Source: Thermoplasmata archaeon
Lineage (GTDB): Archaea; Thermoplasmatota; Thermoplasmata; Lutacidiplasmatales; UBA184
NCBI GenBank assembly: GCA_030037035.1
Contig: JASHSA010000019.1
Coordinates: 1 to 5,385 of the forward strand
Length of the DNA stretch: 5,385 nucleotides
Reading direction: 5' to 3'
Position 1 is the first letter of the stretch; every line of letters starts with the position of its first letter. Of the stretch, positions 4,815 to 5,385 are shown in pieces. Below the pieces are notes generated by a model that was given only the letters and a program-made list of their open reading frames with translations, made no database searches and was not told the DNA's origin. The position numbers were made by a program, and so were the translations under genes.

Positions 4815-5385
4815 CGCCCTCCTCCTCGAACCCTCCGGACTCGGCGAGGGCGACGAGGCGGCGGATCCGCTCGAGCGCCTGGCGGTGGCCCCGCGCCCCT
4901 CCCGGTCCGAGAAGGCCGGCGAGCGCCCCCGGGGCGGACGAGGGGAGCGAGCTTGCCTTGTAGATCGCCCGGGCGAGGGCGCGCGGTCGGCGGGTCAGCT
5001 CGACCGCCGCGTCGTCGGCGCGGAACTCCTCGCGGCGGGTCAGCCTCGAGGCGACCGCGGCAAGGAACGGGTCCCAGCGCATCAGGCGCGCGAACGTCCT
5101 CAGGAACGTCAGGTAGCGGCCGTCGTAGTCGCGCACGTGCCCCAGCTCGTGCGCGACGACCGCCTCGACCTCGGCCGCCTCGAGGCCCCCGAGCAGGCCT
5201 TCCGAGAGGAGGATCACTTCCTCACGGCGCCAGGGGAGCCGACGGGCCGGGTAGAGGAGCGTGAACGTGAACGCGTCCGACCGCGGCGATGGGAACGCGA
5301 GGAGCCGCACGGGGACGGGCGGCCGCGCGAGCCGCGCGGGCCAGGGGATCGGGGTCGGGGCGAGCAGCCGCAGGAGCCCGCGGCC
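4807..5385 (-). CDS. M48-type zinc metalloprotease, N-terminal part outside the window
   Basis: This is a zinc endopeptidase of the Ste24/HtpX (M48) type, a family of usually membrane-anchored proteases acting on misfolded or specific membrane and secreted proteins. The frame is open to the window edge, giving 192 visible residues; the GTG at 5310 is an internal valine, because the PVRLLAFPSP...AFTF strand region that M48 domains carry before the active site spans it. Numbered from that GTG, the active site is AHELGHVRDYD (H54, E55 and H58; His codons at 5149-5151 and 5137-5139), and the third zinc ligand is E95 in EEFRADDAAVEL. The typical C-terminal HRQALERIRRL (141-151) follows and the protein ends in an acidic EEEGGA. 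No certain membrane helix is visible, but the family's N-terminal helices would lie beyond the edge. M56 proteases share HExxH but usually not ExxxD in this context. It is translationally coupled to the membrane protein downstream. Confidence 0.88.
   Translation of the reverse strand, partial: GRGLLRLLAPTPIPWPARLARPPVPVRLLAFPSPRSDAFTFTLLYPARRLPWRREEVILLSEGLLGGLEAAEVEAVVAHELGHVRDYDGRYLTFLRTFARLMRWDPFLAAVASRLTRREEFRADDAAVELTRRPRALARAIYKASSLPSSAPGALAGLLGPGGARGHRQALERIRRLVALAESGGFEEEGGA
4821..4825 (-). promoter_or_regulatory. Shine-Dalgarno for the GTG start at 4814
   Basis: On the minus strand GGAGG (4825 to 4821) lies six bases before the GTG at 4814-4812, inside the last codons of the protease gene (Glu-Glu-Gly-Gly). 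It complements the archaeal 16S rRNA 3' end and decides the GTG start. Together with the 8-base gene overlap it indicates translational coupling. It contrasts with the plus-strand genes, none of which has a visible Shine-Dalgarno. Confidence 0.65.

Noticed and set aside
3000..5264. Open plus-strand frame of 754 codons
   Set aside because: It runs through the reductase out of frame and antisense to both minus-strand genes, and the product is Arg/Gly/Pro-rich with no domain.
4807..5310. GTG at 5310 as the start of the metalloprotease
   Set aside because: The frame is open to the window edge and the codons flanking this GTG form one continuous M48-like strand region; the family also needs more N-terminal sequence.
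1..5385. CRISPR, insertion sequence, toxin-antitoxin or defence module
   Set aside because: No direct repeat array, transposase, integrase or defence-type domain is visible; five of the six genes fit housekeeping or envelope roles and the small one is unassigned.

Overview
This window is very GC-rich (by eye well above 70%) and archaeal. It carries the 3' part of an archaeosine tRNA-guanine transglycosylase with a PUA domain, a stand-alone Kae1 of the KEOPS complex, and a geranylgeranyl-reductase-type flavoprotein of archaeal lipid synthesis. A euryarchaeal lineage, perhaps a high-GC Thermoplasmatota relative, is my best guess. I do not see the strongly acidic proteome of haloarchaea. The lineage call is inference, not shown by the sequence.

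Layout. Four genes read on the plus strand: tgtA (already open at base 1, ends 1422), a 76-residue uncharacterised protein (1541-1771), kae1 (1821-2849), and the geranylgeranyl reductase family gene (2851-4122). The last two are separated by one base and are surely co-transcribed. Two genes read on the minus strand from the right edge: an M48-type zinc metalloprotease (open at base 5385, ends 4807) and a signal-peptide-bearing, single-pass membrane protein (4814-3999) whose GTG start overlaps the protease stop. The two blocks converge, and the last 124 bases of the reductase and of the membrane protein overlap antisense.

Function. Two genes act on tRNA at different sites: archaeosine at position 15 (TgtA) and t6A at position 37 (Kae1). 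The reductase saturates isoprenoid chains, probably of membrane lipids. The minus-strand pair looks like an envelope unit: a protease of a usually membrane-anchored family plus a surface protein with six N-glycosylation sequons. The only stretch between genes longer than 100 bases (1423-1540) holds two hairpins, the second followed by a short T-tract, and a possible promoter. The first gene of the kae1 unit has a TATA-like element at the spacing expected for a leaderless mRNA, whereas the internal membrane-protein gene has a clear Shine-Dalgarno sequence.

I see no mobile element, CRISPR array, tRNA or rRNA gene. I do not find a convincing new multi-gene system. The least explained items are the small protein upstream of kae1, the protease/surface-protein pair, and the hairpins after tgtA.
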